From NCBI RefSeq assembly GCF_900184735.1, contig NZ_LT855387.1, positions 237,563 through 301,562 of the forward strand: 64,000 nucleotides of DNA. The letters are read 5' to 3'. A program made the translations under genes and the position numbers. Under the pieces are notes generated by a model. It made no database searches. It was not told the DNA's origin and worked only from the letters and a program-made list of their open reading frames with translations. This stretch comes from Paucisalibacillus globulus (GTDB taxonomy: Bacteria; Bacillota; Bacilli; Bacillales; Amphibacillaceae). Below are positions 20,226 through 29,434 of the stretch, piece by piece. How positions within the stretch are numbered: position 1 is the stretch's first letter; every line of letters begins with the position of its first letter.

Positions 20226-20464
20226 TAATCACACCTCATTATGTAATAAATCTACCATAATTAATTGAACCAATTATACCATGTTTATATTATAGTATTT
20301 TGGGCTAATAATATAGTAATTACTTAAATTATAGTAGGTAATACTGACATTTTTAAAAACCTACGAATATAAAAATACCATATATATGTTATAGAAGGTA
20401 GAAATATGTAAATTACGGGTAAAAAACTCGAAAATCGTTCGACAAATCCCTACATTTCTCGCAT

Positions 20465-20563
20465 TGTGGATAAGTCTATTCACATTATCAACAGTATTAT
20501 TACTGGGTTTATTGCAAATATTACCACTTTATACACAACTTATCTACAACCGACTGTAGATAA
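20465..20563. promoter_or_regulatory. Cluster of DnaA boxes upstream of sda
   Basis: Within 100 bp there are two perfect TTATNCACA matches, TGTGGATAA at 20465-20473 (minus orientation) and TTATACACA at 20529-20537. Two one-mismatch sites flank them, TTATCTACA at 20540-20548 and TGTAGATAA at 20555-20563. CTATTCACA (20476-20484) and TTATCAACA (20485-20493) are further near matches. In B. subtilis DnaA activates sda, so this is most likely its DnaA-responsive control region. The rest of the 20226-20654 gap is AT-rich without genes. Confidence 0.85.
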
Positions 20564-20654
20564 GTCGCATCTTGTCCTGTCTTTTATTTCGTGATACGTT
20601 ATAACTATCCTAAATCTAGCAAAAAAGCAGGAAATATATAGGAGGGCTACATTT

Positions 20655-20795
20655 ATGGAACATTTGTCAGATGAATTATTAATCGAATCTTATCATAAAG
20701 CAAATGAATTAAAATTAAGCCCTGATTTTGTTTCACTTATTAAAGATGAAATATATCGAAGAGGTTTAACCCATAAAATCAGATTTTCTAGTTAG
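20655..20795 (+). CDS. sda: Sporulation checkpoint inhibitor Sda
   Basis: A 46-residue helical-hairpin protein that inhibits the histidine kinase KinA and so blocks Spo0A phosphorylation while replication is ongoing or damaged. It reads [20 protein letters not shown], then [18 protein letters not shown]. The SDELLIESY and RRGL/RRSL elements and the length equal B. subtilis Sda. The Shine-Dalgarno is AGGAGGG. It neighbours yqeG, as in B. subtilis, and a DnaA-box cluster lies upstream. Confidence 0.95.
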   Translation: MEHLSDELLIESYHKANELKLSPDFVSLIKDEIYRRGLTHKIRFSS

Positions 20796-20847
20796 CGAAA
20801 ATTCGACAGGAAACATAAAAATATATTAAATAGGAAGAAAAAAATAT

Positions 20848-20893
20848 CACTCTTGTCATTCTTGTGAATGATGAGAGTTTTTGTTTTTTCATA
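20848..20893 (+). terminator. Terminator after sda
   Basis: Stem ACTCTTGTCATTC/GAATGATGAGAGT (two imperfect pairs) with loop TTGT, followed by TTTTGTTTTTTC. Confidence 0.85.
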
Positions 20894-20943
20894 CCCTTAA
20901 AATATGGTAAGCTATCTTTTATATACACGACCGCTATTTCGTT

Positions 20944-20972
20944 TTGAGACTTAGCTATGCATGTATTAGAAT
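20944..20972 (+). promoter_or_regulatory. Promoter candidate of the mrp operon
   Basis: TTGAGA (20944-20949), 17 bases, TAGAAT (20967-20972), about 100 bp before mrpA. No obvious operator was seen in the leader. Confidence 0.55.
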
Positions 20973-21072
20973 GGTTGTTAGATACTTAATTAGATGGGAA
21001 CAACCAAACAAGAAGAAAACGCTTTACTATTCTCAGAAATTATCGATAACTTATTAGGAGGTTTAATCGTAC

Positions 21073-23409
21073 ATGATTTTTGCAGTTTTATTACCACTTG
21101 TACTTGCTTTATTTATCCCTTTCTTAAGTAAATTTAAAGAAAAAGTACATACAGGTATATTCGTTGTATTAATCCCCTTAGGAATCTTCCTTTATTTTGT
21201 TAGTTTTGTTGGAAATGACTTTTCTCCTATACATCATACATATAACTGGATTCCTTCCCTTAATATCAATTTTGATTTTTATTTAGATGGCCTTAGTTTA
21301 CTATTTGTATTATTAATCAGCGGTATCGGCACCCTAGTTGTTTTCTATTCAATCTATTACTTACATACTTCTGAAAATCTAGGTCATTTTTATGTTTACC
21401 TACTAATGTTCATGTCAGCCATGTTAGGGGTTGTATTGTCTGATAATGTATTTGTACTATACACTTTTTGGGAATTAACTTCTATATCTTCCTTCTTGTT
21501 AATTGGTTATTGGCATCACCGTGAACGTTCACGCTATGGTGCACAAAAATCGATGCTAATCACGGTTTTTGGTGGATTAAGTATGTTAGGTGGACTTGTT
21601 TTACTTTCAGTCATTACTGGTACAACTAGTATTCGTTCCATGATTGATCAAGTTGATGTAATTGCGAGTAGTGGGTATTTACCATTAATACTTGTGTTTA
21701 TATTATTAGGTGCTTTTACTAAGTCTGCACAATTTCCATTTCACATTTGGCTTCCAGATGCAATGGAAGCTCCAACTCCAGTTAGTGCTTACTTGCACTC
21801 CGCTACGATGGTAAAAGCAGGAATCTATCTTGTTGCCCGCTTTTCACCAATTTTTGTAGACTATGAATGGTTCTTTATAACAGTAAGCTTAGTTGGAATC
21901 ATTACATTAGTGTGGGCTTCCTATATGGCAGTTAGACAGACAGACTTGAAAGGTATTCTTGCCTTTTCAACTGTCAGTCAATTAGGTATGATCATGGCAA
22001 TGCTTGGTTTCGGTACAGAAGCTGCAGTATTTGCTGCTGTATTCCATATTCTAAACCATGCTACATTTAAAGGTAGCCTCTTCATGATTGCAGGTATTAT
22101 TGACCATGAAACTGGCACTAGGGACATCCGCAAGCTTGGTGGATTACTTACGTTTATGCCAATGTCGGCAACATTAGCGTTATTTGGTACTTTTTCTATG
22201 GCCGGTGTTCCACTACCATTCTTAAACGGATTTTACAGTAAAGAATTATTCTTTGGAGCAACCCTATTAAATGAAAATAGTAGTTCAATCGCTAGTTTCC
22301 TTTCAGCAGCAATACCTTATTTAGCAGTATTCGGGAGTATTTTTACTTTTGTGTATTCCATGTACTTTTTCTTTGGAGTGTTTACGGGACCTAAGAAGCT
22401 TCATTTACTAACGAAAAAACCACATGAAGCACCAATTGGGATGTTAATCTCGCCAGTAGTTTTAGTTCTAGGAGTCATTATTATTGGTTTGTTCCCTAAT
22501 ATTGTTAATGGTTCATTACTAAATCATGCTGCCCAGGCTGTTAGGAATAGTACGGTTCAATATACAAACATTCATTATTGGCATGGATTTGAACCACAAT
22601 TTATAATGTCCCTGATAGTAGTCGGAGTTGGATTAATATTATTCCTTACACTTAAGAAATGGAGCAATATATACTCTATCATTCCTGGAAAGCTTAACTT
22701 AAATAAACTCTACGATAAAATCATTAATAAAACAGATGACTACTCTGCTAGAATAACAAATTCTTACATGACTGGCTCTCTAAAACTTTATATGTCGATT
22801 ATTTTAGCGGCAATTATTCTCTTTAGCTTTACTGTTATGATTACAACTGGTGGATTTAATAACATTACCTTTGATGACCTAGCTGAAGTTGAAATCGTAG
22901 ATATTTCAATTGTTTTAATTATGGTTCTAGCAGCTATTTGCACAATCTTTATTAATAATAAACTTTCCTTAATTATTATCACTGGTATTGTTGGCTTTGG
23001 TATATCACTACTATTTGTAGTTTTTAGAGCACCTGATTTGGCTTTAACTCAGTTAGTTGTGGAGACAGTATCGATGGCATTATTTCTACTGGCCTACTAT
23101 CATTTGCCAGAGTTAAGGAAAAGAGAAGAGACAGTTGGCTCTTCATTTACGAACCTATTCCTAGCTATTGGTACTGGTGCTTTAATTACAATGGTTGGTA
23201 TCGCAGCCCATAGTTCAGATTGGTTTAAGACAATATCGGACTACTTTGTGGAAACCTCTTATACTTTAGGTGGAGGAAATAATATTGTTAACGTAATTTT
23301 AGTTGATATGCGTGGACTAGATACATTATTTGAGATTACGGTACTAGGTATTGCTGCCTTAGCAATCTACGGCCTCATTAAAGTAAGAAAGGACAAGGAG
23401 GCAGAGTAA
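21073..23409 (+). CDS. mrpA: Na+/H+ antiporter subunit MrpA
   Basis: Largest subunit of the Mrp complex, related to complex I NuoL plus NuoJ/NuoK-like C-terminal modules; it takes part in proton/sodium translocation. The 778 residues form about 20 membrane segments. The complex I signatures are ELTSISSFLLIGYWHH, GAFTKSAQFPFHIWLPDAM (key Lys), ATMVKAGIYLVARF and FHILNHATFKGSLF. The C-terminal MbhD/MbhE-like part (FRAPDLALTQLVVE and NVILVDMRGLDTLFE) is complete. AGGAGG precedes the ATG. Its last base is shared with the mrpC start codon. No mrpB domain is fused at the end. Confidence 0.97.
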   Translation: MIFAVLLPLVLALFIPFLSKFKEKVHTGIFVVLIPLGIFLYFVSFVGNDFSPIHHTYNWIPSLNINFDFYLDGLSLLFVLLISGIGTLVVFYSIYYLHTSENLGHFYVYLLMFMSAMLGVVLSDNVFVLYTFWELTSISSFLLIGYWHHRERSRYGAQKSMLITVFGGLSMLGGLVLLSVITGTTSIRSMIDQVDVIASSGYLPLILVFILLGAFTKSAQFPFHIWLPDAMEAPTPVSAYLHSATMVKAGIYLVARFSPIFVDYEWFFITVSLVGIITLVWASYMAVRQTDLKGILAFSTVSQLGMIMAMLGFGTEAAVFAAVFHILNHATFKGSLFMIAGIIDHETGTRDIRKLGGLLTFMPMSATLALFGTFSMAGVPLPFLNGFYSKELFFGATLLNENSSSIASFLSAAIPYLAVFGSIFTFVYSMYFFFGVFTGPKKLHLLTKKPHEAPIGMLISPVVLVLGVIIIGLFPNIVNGSLLNHAAQAVRNSTVQYTNIHYWHGFEPQFIMSLIVVGVGLILFLTLKKWSNIYSIIPGKLNLNKLYDKIINKTDDYSARITNSYMTGSLKLYMSIILAAIILFSFTVMITTGGFNNITFDDLAEVEIVDISIVLIMVLAAICTIFINNKLSLIIITGIVGFGISLLFVVFRAPDLALTQLVVETVSMALFLLAYYHLPELRKREETVGSSFTNLFLAIGTGALITMVGIAAHSSDWFKTISDYFVETSYTLGGGNNIVNVILVDMRGLDTLFEITVLGIAALAIYGLIKVRKDKEAE

Positions 23410-23747
23410 TGGAATATATTATATTGCTATTAGCTGGTATTTTATTTGCAACAGCTATCTACAACCTATTACAAAAACAATTACTTAGGATAATTATTGG
23501 TACTGTGTTGATTTCTCATGGAGCTCACTTAGTAATCTTAACTATGGGGAAATTAAAGCGTGGTCAACCCCCTATCCTAGATGAGTCTGTAGCCGACTAT
23601 ACCGACCCTTTACCACAAGCACTGATCTTAACATCAATTGTAATTAGCTTCGGTATTACTAGTTTATTACTAGTATTAAGTTATCGCACAGCAAAGGAAA
23701 ATAATACAGATAATATGGAAGAAATGAGGGGTGAATCGAATGAGTAA
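23409..23747 (+). CDS. mrpC: Na+/H+ antiporter subunit MrpC (NuoK-like)
   Basis: A 112-residue protein with three membrane helices, homologous to NuoK. It shows ISHGAHLVILTMG and PLPQALILTSIVISFG, the hallmark of MrpC. Its ATG overlaps the mrpA stop (TAATG), so mrpB, which normally sits between mrpA and mrpC, is missing. It overlaps mrpD by 8 bp. Confidence 0.95.
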   Translation: MEYIILLLAGILFATAIYNLLQKQLLRIIIGTVLISHGAHLVILTMGKLKRGQPPILDESVADYTDPLPQALILTSIVISFGITSLLLVLSYRTAKENNTDNMEEMRGESNE

Positions 23748-25221
23748 TTTAGCGGTATTACCGATTATCATCCCAATGTTAGCCGGTATAATAGTTGCTT
23801 TTACGAATAAGAATGTTAAAATTACCCGATTTTTATCAAAACTATTTTCCATTATTAGTTTACTTGTAGCAGCATATGTTACTTATGAAGTGTTTTTAAA
23901 TGGATCTATTATATTAGAAACAGGTGATTGGGCTGCACCTTATGGGATTATTTTGGTAGCTGACCAATTATCTATTTTACTCATTCTAACGACAAATATT
24001 ATTGCTGCAACAGCTGCGTTTTATGCACCACACTCATTAAACATAAAACAAGAAACACATTACTATTACACTTTCTTTTTCTTATTAATTACTGGTGTTT
24101 CTGGTGCATTTTTAACAGGTGACTTATTTAATCTATTCGTATTCTTTGAAGTACTATTAATGGCTTCCTATGCGTTAATCGTTTTGGGTGGCGATAAGGT
24201 TCAGCTTAGAGAATCCGTCAAATATGTCCTGATAAACTTATTCTCTTCTATGTTATTCGTTACAGCAGTAGCATTACTGTACGGTGTTGTTGGAACTGTA
24301 AATATGGCACATATTGCTGAACGTGTTGCAGAAGTAGAACAAAAAGGAATCTTAACAACAATTGGAGTAATACTATTCTTTGTTTTCGGAACTAAAGCTG
24401 CGTTATTCCCGTTATATTACTGGTTACCAAGGCCTTACATAGTTCCAAATCCGGTAGTATCTGCTTTATTTGGTGCTTTGTTAACAAAAGTAGGTATTTA
24501 CTCGATACTCCGTGTATTCTCACTCATATTCGTCTACAAAATGGATATTACACATGAGTCCTTTATCTGGATAGCAGGATTGTCTATGTTATTTGGTGTT
24601 GTTGGCGCACTCTCTACCAACAATATTAAACTCATCATAGCGTACAACATAATTCCTGCAATTGGTTTTATCATTATGGGAATAGGAATCTTCAATCAAG
24701 ATTCATTAAGTGGGTCAATTTATTATTTGATTCACGATATGATTATTAAGTCAGCTTTATTCTTATTAGTAGGTGTGATAGCTTATGTAGCTGGTACCTC
24801 AGACTTGAGAAAGATGAAAGGTCTGATCCATCACTACCCTGTTATAGGATGGCTACTATTTATTAGCGCTTTTGTCTTAGCTGGCATTCCGCCATTCAGT
24901 GGCTTTATAGGAAAACTATTACTACTTAGGGGAGCATTATCAGCAGACGAAGTCGTAATAACCATTATTGCTCTATTATCCAGTTTACTAATTCTATACT
25001 CCGTTATGAAAATATTCATTCGCGGATTCTGGGGAGAAAAAGACGATAACAAGACATATACCAAAAAAGTGTCTGCAGGTTTCATCATGCCAATCGTTTG
25101 TTTATTAGCTATTTCTGTTTTCCTAGGATTAGGAGCTCAATTTGTTTATCCAGCAGTTGATGGAATTGCAGAATACTTACTAGACCCCCAAATATATATA
25201 GATTCTGTGTTAAAGGAGTAG
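23740..25221 (+). CDS. mrpD: Na+/H+ antiporter subunit MrpD (NuoN/M-like)
   Basis: Antiporter-like membrane subunit with about 14 helices. The 493-residue length equals B. subtilis MrpD. Conserved charged motifs are FFEVLLMASYALIVLGG (Glu of the proton channel), FGTKAALFPLYYWLPRPY and ALLTKVGIYSILRVF. The ATG at 23740 is chosen over one 9 bp upstream: AGGGGTG lies 6 bases before it and the protein then starts MSNLAVLPIIIP. Confidence 0.96.
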   Translation: MSNLAVLPIIIPMLAGIIVAFTNKNVKITRFLSKLFSIISLLVAAYVTYEVFLNGSIILETGDWAAPYGIILVADQLSILLILTTNIIAATAAFYAPHSLNIKQETHYYYTFFFLLITGVSGAFLTGDLFNLFVFFEVLLMASYALIVLGGDKVQLRESVKYVLINLFSSMLFVTAVALLYGVVGTVNMAHIAERVAEVEQKGILTTIGVILFFVFGTKAALFPLYYWLPRPYIVPNPVVSALFGALLTKVGIYSILRVFSLIFVYKMDITHESFIWIAGLSMLFGVVGALSTNNIKLIIAYNIIPAIGFIIMGIGIFNQDSLSGSIYYLIHDMIIKSALFLLVGVIAYVAGTSDLRKMKGLIHHYPVIGWLLFISAFVLAGIPPFSGFIGKLLLLRGALSADEVVITIIALLSSLLILYSVMKIFIRGFWGEKDDNKTYTKKVSAGFIMPIVCLLAISVFLGLGAQFVYPAVDGIAEYLLDPQIYIDSVLKE

Positions 25222-25227
25222 ACGACT

Positions 25228-25704
25228 ATGGCCTTTCAAATTTTAATCAATATTATTATTGCGCTTATGTGGATGTTCTTAAGCGAATCTTATACATTCG
25301 CTAGTTTTATTGCAGGATATATATGGGGGTTACTTTTAGTACTAATTTTAAATAGGTTTATTCCTGGTAGATTTTACGGTTTACGTGTTGCCAAAATAAT
25401 AAAGCTTTTCCTCATTTTTATAAGAGAATTAGTTCTATCTAACATTAGTATCCTTAAGCTTGTATATACACCTAGACCGGAAATTGAACCAGGGATATTT
25501 GCATTACCACTAGAGGTAAAAAGCAACTGGGAGATTACTCTATTAGCACATTTAATTACATTAACACCTGGAACTTTATCTGTAGCAGTTTCAGATAACA
25601 ATGAGACACTTTTTATTCATGCAATGGATATTGATGAAGTGGATCAATCCATTCGAGAAATAAAGGACAGCTTTGAGAAGGCAATATTGGAGGTGACAAG
25701 ATAG
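25228..25704 (+). CDS. mrpE: Na+/H+ antiporter subunit MrpE
   Basis: A 158-residue membrane protein, the exact family length. Two or three N-terminal helices are followed by a cytoplasmic domain with LLAHLITLTPGTLSVAVSD, the MrpE signature. It has no complex I counterpart. It lies 6 bp after mrpD and directly abuts mrpF. Confidence 0.95.
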   Translation: MAFQILINIIIALMWMFLSESYTFASFIAGYIWGLLLVLILNRFIPGRFYGLRVAKIIKLFLIFIRELVLSNISILKLVYTPRPEIEPGIFALPLEVKSNWEITLLAHLITLTPGTLSVAVSDNNETLFIHAMDIDEVDQSIREIKDSFEKAILEVTR

Positions 25705-26016
25705 ATGGCTGATGCAATTGCATTTACAGATAGATTATTAAATTACACCATAATCATTTCCTCCATATTAATCGGTATCTCTCTAGTTTTACTACTATAC
25801 CGAATTTTTAAAGGACCAACAAATCCAGATCGTGCAGTTGGTTTGGATACAATAGGAATTAATTTAATGGCCTTAACAGGAATTATTGCCATTTACCTTT
25901 CTACCCCATATTTAAATGATGTTGCCTTGCTAGTTGGTATTCTAGGTTTCTTAGGTACGTTGGCTACGGCAAAATACGTAGAAAAGGGTGTTATAATTGA
26001 CCGGGACATGGATTGA
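25705..26016 (+). CDS. mrpF: Na+/H+ antiporter subunit MrpF
   Basis: A 103-residue protein with three membrane helices. Signature segments are RIFKGPTNPDRAVGLDTIG and LVGILGFLGTLATAKYVEKG. It starts right after the mrpE stop; GGAGGTG lies about 10 bases upstream within mrpE. Its 3' end overlaps mrpG by 20 bp. Confidence 0.95.
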   Translation: MADAIAFTDRLLNYTIIISSILIGISLVLLLYRIFKGPTNPDRAVGLDTIGINLMALTGIIAIYLSTPYLNDVALLVGILGFLGTLATAKYVEKGVIIDRDMD

Positions 26017-26362
26017 GTTAGTAGTTAATATTATGGTTATCTTATTGCTTCTAATTGGAGCATTTATTACCCTTTCCGCAACGATTGGTATTATTCGTTT
26101 TCCTGACATATATACAAGACTTCACGCTGCGACTAAAGCCTCTACATTAGGCGTGACAAGTATTTTAATTGCAGCTTTTCTGTACTTATATGTAAAGGAA
26201 GATATTGTAAGTGGAAAACTATTAATCGGAATTATCTTTATCATGGTGACAGCACCTGTTTCGGCTCATATGATTGGACGAGCAGCTCATAATAGTGGAA
26301 TTAAACCACTTACCAAAAATCGAACAGATGCATATGAAGAAGCCATGCGAAAACATCAATAA
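25997..26362 (+). CDS. mrpG: Na+/H+ antiporter subunit MrpG
   Basis: A 121-residue protein with three membrane helices and the signature IGIIRFPDIYTRLHAATKAS followed by TLGVTSIL. The start is a TTG at 25997: AAAGGGTG lies 6 bases before it and no ATG in this frame fits. It overlaps the mrpF end and is the last gene of the operon. Confidence 0.95.
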   Translation: MTGTWIELVVNIMVILLLLIGAFITLSATIGIIRFPDIYTRLHAATKASTLGVTSILIAAFLYLYVKEDIVSGKLLIGIIFIMVTAPVSAHMIGRAAHNSGIKPLTKNRTDAYEEAMRKHQ

Positions 26363-26369
26363 ACCTTCC

Positions 26370-26420
26370 AGAACGTCTAAAGAAAGGTACTAGTCCTTTC
26401 CGGGACGTTCTTTTCTTTTG
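26370..26420 (+). terminator. Terminator of the mrp operon
   Basis: Outer stem AGAACGTC/GACGTTCT and inner stem AAAGG/CCTTT, followed by TTTCTTTTG. Confidence 0.88.
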
Positions 26421-26565
26421 TCATCATTACTTATCACAAGGTAAATTCAGGATACAAGCGAAATGAAGTTTAATTTTATTTTGAAAGGACAGACACAAGA
26501 CACGCTATATCATCATAGGGTGATTATATAGGCTATAGCCCAGCCTAGTCAGGAGGTGTATCTGT

Positions 26566-27270
26566 TTGTCCGGAATATTGAGTGTCCTTGCATTGCTAAT
26601 TAAGGAAGCTCTATTCTTCGTTTCCTATGTGAAAAATCATGCGTTTCCACAGCCGCTATCTTCAGAAGACGAAGCGAAATACATTGCGGAAATGCAAAAT
26701 GGAAGTGAAGAAGCAAGGAATAAATTAATTGAACATAATTTACGTCTTGTAGCACACATCGTGAAGAAATTTGAAAATACTGGAGAAGATATGGAAGACT
26801 TAATCTCTATTGGAACGATTGGGTTAATTAAAGGGATAGAGAGCTTCTCTGTAGGTAAAGGTACCAAGCTAGCAACCTATGCAGCAAGATGTATTGAAAA
26901 TGAGATCTTAATGCATTTACGAGCCTTGAAAAAGGTTAAGAAAGACGTTTCATTACATGACCCAATTGGTCAGGATAAAGAAGGGAACGAGATTAGTCTT
27001 ATTGACATTTTAGAGGCGGAAAATGAAAATGTGATTGAATACATCCAACTAAATATGGAAATTGAGAAAATGCAGGATTATTTTTCGATTCTAGATAAAC
27101 GCGAAAGAGAAGTAATTATATATCGCTATGGATTGAATAATAAAAAAGAAATGACTCAACGTGAGATTGCAAAAAAACTTAATATCTCAAGAAGCTATGT
27201 ATCACGTATTGAGAAAAGGGCATTAATGAAGGTTTTCCATGAGTATTACCGAAATGAGCGTAAAGGATAA
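26566..27270 (+). CDS. sigK: RNA polymerase sigma-K factor (uninterrupted)
   Basis: Late mother-cell sigma factor that drives coat, cortex and lysis genes. The 234-residue protein carries the pro-sequence (1-20, [20 protein letters not shown]) removed by SpoIVFB before YVKN, then region 2 ([52 protein letters not shown]) and region 4 ([18 protein letters not shown]). The start is a TTG at 26566 with AGGAGGTG 7 bases upstream. The gene is intact in one piece, without the skin element that splits it in B. subtilis. I found no certain sigma-E/K promoter. Confidence 0.97.
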   Translation: MSGILSVLALLIKEALFFVSYVKNHAFPQPLSSEDEAKYIAEMQNGSEEARNKLIEHNLRLVAHIVKKFENTGEDMEDLISIGTIGLIKGIESFSVGKGTKLATYAARCIENEILMHLRALKKVKKDVSLHDPIGQDKEGNEISLIDILEAENENVIEYIQLNMEIEKMQDYFSILDKREREVIIYRYGLNNKKEMTQREIAKKLNISRSYVSRIEKRALMKVFHEYYRNERKG

Positions 27271-27277
27271 AATAAAG

Positions 27278-27316
27278 GATGCCAATGCTGGGGTATATAT
27301 CCAGCCGGTGGCATCC
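27278..27316 (-). terminator. Terminator between sigK and mtnN
   Basis: Stem GGATGCCA..GCTGG/CCAGC..TGGCATCC. On the minus strand TTTATTTTATC follows, so it ends mtnN. It may also stop sigK, although the plus side has only a weak T-run. Confidence 0.8.
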
Positions 27317-27327
27317 CAATTATTAAC

Positions 27328-28014
27328 TTATACGTCAAGCATACGAAAAATAATGTCTGAGGCGTTCTTTGCAGCCTTCTCAAGGAAAGTATCGAACGAA
27401 ACAGATGACTCCTTACCAGCAATATCAGAAAGAGCTCGGATAACTACAAATGGGCAGTTATATTGATGACAAATTTGTGCTACCGCTGCTGCTTCCATTT
27501 CTGACGCAATCATATTAGGAAACTTCCCACGAACATCGCTAACTCGAGTAGGATCTTCCATAAATGAATCCCCTGTCGCAATTAAACCTATCTCCCCATT
27601 CACATCTAGAAGGTCAATTGCCTTCATTGCCTCATTTATGAGTGTAGAATCTGCTTTAAAAGTAGCTGGCATTCCTGGTACTTGTCCATATACATAATCA
27701 AACGCTGTGACATCTACGTCGTGATGAACAACTTCTGACGATACGACAATATCCCCCACCTCAAGTTTAGTAGAAAATCCTCCTGCGGAACCTGTGTTAA
27801 TAATATACTCAGGAGAATATCTTTCCATCAGTATTGTGGTTGACATAGCAGCATTAACTTTACCTATACCAGACTTTAATAGTACAACATCTTTTCCTTG
27901 TAATTTACCTTTTATAAATAAACTATTGGCTATGACTGTTTCTTCTTTATCTGTCATTTTGGCCTTAATTATTTCTATTTCTTCATCCATTGCACCTATG
28001 ATACCTATTGCCAT
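27328..28014 (-). CDS. mtnN: 5'-methylthioadenosine/S-adenosylhomocysteine nucleosidase
   Basis: Cleaves adenine from methylthioadenosine and S-adenosylhomocysteine, for methionine salvage and SAM recycling. The 228-residue protein starts [15 protein letters not shown] (catalytic Glu) and shows [28 protein letters not shown] and RALSDIAG with the catalytic Asp. It lies 28 bp downstream of yrrS in the same orientation. Confidence 0.96.
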   Translation of the reverse strand: MAIGIIGAMDEEIEIIKAKMTDKEETVIANSLFIKGKLQGKDVVLLKSGIGKVNAAMSTTILMERYSPEYIINTGSAGGFSTKLEVGDIVVSSEVVHHDVDVTAFDYVYGQVPGMPATFKADSTLINEAMKAIDLLDVNGEIGLIATGDSFMEDPTRVSDVRGKFPNMIASEMEAAAVAQICHQYNCPFVVIRALSDIAGKESSVSFDTFLEKAAKNASDIIFRMLDV

Positions 28015-28042
28015 GATGTCATGATCCTCCTATTAAATAGAC

Positions 28043-28753
28043 CTATTCAAATCTCCATTTTTGATCATTTTCACTTAAAACCTCTACTAAAGTAGGTTGC
28101 CAACCTTGATTATCTACCCAACTTATATATACTCGGTAGGTTTGTGTTTCCGCTTTATCAGAAACAGTACCAATCACCTTTTGGTCACCATTTCGTTGTA
28201 GCCACCAAGTGATGATATTATCTTCTGATAAACCAGTAGCATATTGAAGTGCTTTTTCCATTTCCAATCTGTCCTGAGAACCGTCTTCATACACCACTGA
28301 ATGTGGCCCTTCTTGTTCAGTACCGATTGGTTGCCATTCTTTTGTATATGCCTCTACTACAACATCGTCATTTGCAGCAGGGTCTACTTGCTCTTTTTCA
28401 CCTGGGTCTTGCATATTTTCATTTTTATCATCAGTTTCAGATTCTGAGCCATCACTCTCACCTTCCTCGTTCTGAGAAGAACTTTCCTCTGAATCTGCAG
28501 AGTCTTGTCCAGTTTCTGTCCCGTCTTCATCTATATTTTCTTCTTCAGCTTGTTCTTCACTCTCTGTCGTATCATCATTTGAGCTTGCGATGTTATTCGG
28601 TTGCTCAGGATCTTCATCTGGTCCGAATATCCAAAGACCGATTAAAAGAATAATAAGGAAGCTTCCAGCAATAATTAATATGGACATTAACTTTGTATTT
28701 TTGCGTCTTTTTTCGAATTTGTTAACACGAGTATATCTATCAAAATCACTCAT
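28043..28753 (-). CDS. yrrS: YrrS family protein (DUF1510), membrane-anchored
   Basis: A 236-residue protein of unknown function. A basic N-terminus is followed by one membrane helix (about 23-43), an acidic Glu/Asp/Ser-rich linker (about 46-125) and a C-terminal DUF1510 domain with EAYTKEWQPIGTEQEGPHSV and NIITWWLQRNGDQKVIGTV. In B. subtilis yrrS follows pbpI near greA. Here pbpI is absent and repeat copy 2 fills the interval. Confidence 0.88.
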   Translation of the reverse strand: MSDFDRYTRVNKFEKRRKNTKLMSILIIAGSFLIILLIGLWIFGPDEDPEQPNNIASSNDDTTESEEQAEEENIDEDGTETGQDSADSEESSSQNEEGESDGSESETDDKNENMQDPGEKEQVDPAANDDVVVEAYTKEWQPIGTEQEGPHSVVYEDGSQDRLEMEKALQYATGLSEDNIITWWLQRNGDQKVIGTVSDKAETQTYRVYISWVDNQGWQPTLVEVLSENDQKWRFE

Positions 28754-28861
28754 ACAATCTTCCCCTCCCTATGTATACGTTATTATATTAACATAATTTA
28801 TATTCTAGGAATAATATCCTTATCTTTTATTTTAAATTGTTTTGTTGTTAATTACATAATT

Positions 28862-29343
28862 GATAGAAACTGCGCGGTAACTAGTTCAAATACCCAATAG
28901 TTCATGGTTATAGCAGTACGACACCGCTCCGGCAGAATACTATGCTTTCCGCGGGCCCGGACTCAGCCTCCTCGAGGAAAGTTCGCCTCTCTAGGGGTCT
29001 TCGGACACGTGCATTTCCCGCAGGAGTCTTCGTATTCTGCCTGCGCTAGTTTAGTTTTCTAATTAAAGATAGTAATTAGCTTGCATTGCCAGCAATTGAA
29101 CACCAATATTTCTATTTACTCTATCTCAGCGAAGGAAATACACGGAGACTCCTGCTGGAGGATAGGCATCGGTGAGACCCCGCAGTGCGTAAGCGGGAGG
29201 CTCACCAGCCGCCGCGGCAAGGTAGACACTGTGAGGTACTTTCGAACAGATGTCGCCCCTGTGCTGACAGTAAAAGCGGAGTGTATTTCCGTAGCGGGTA
29301 TGATGCGCTACCATAATGCTTAGTTACCGCACAGTTTCTAATT
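28862..29343. repeat. GC-rich palindromic repeat, copy 2
   Basis: Occupies most of the 28754-29434 gap between greA and yrrS. The ends are GATAGAAACTGCGCGGTAAC and TTACCGCACAGTTTCTAATT. The left unit (about 28920-29053) has no insertion. The right unit (about 29128-29300) carries a 55-bp cassette at 29218-29272, between CCGCGG and AAAGCGG. The same cassette lies in the other arm of copy 3 (46571-46626). The open frame across 29081-29323 is a by-product. Confidence 0.85.
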
Positions 29344-29399
29344 AACTGCGAATATAAAACTTAATATAAGTTGTATTTTATTAAATAAATGGATGAATA

Positions 29400-29430
29400 T
29401 AAAAAGCGGAGCATCTACTCCGCTTTTTGT
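29400..29430 (-). terminator. Terminator after greA
   Basis: Stem AAAAAGCGGAG/CTCCGCTTTTT with loop CATCTA, five bases after the greA stop. Confidence 0.92.
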
Positions 29431-29434
29431 GTTT

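Noticed and set aside
23395..23420. A hidden or frameshifted mrpB between mrpA and mrpC
   Set aside because: The mrpA stop and mrpC start overlap, so there is no room. MrpB motifs were also not found in the end of MrpA.
28249..28653. 134-codon plus-strand frame opposite yrrS
   Set aside because: It arises from the acidic low-complexity codons of yrrS read antisense; composition is Leu/His-rich and no start signal is present.
29081..29323. Frames in repeat copy 2 (and at 52500-52829 in copy 4) sharing peptide words such as SAKEIHGDSC
   Set aside because: The shared peptide comes from the repeat DNA itself. It appears in both orientations with broken ends, and there is no start signal.
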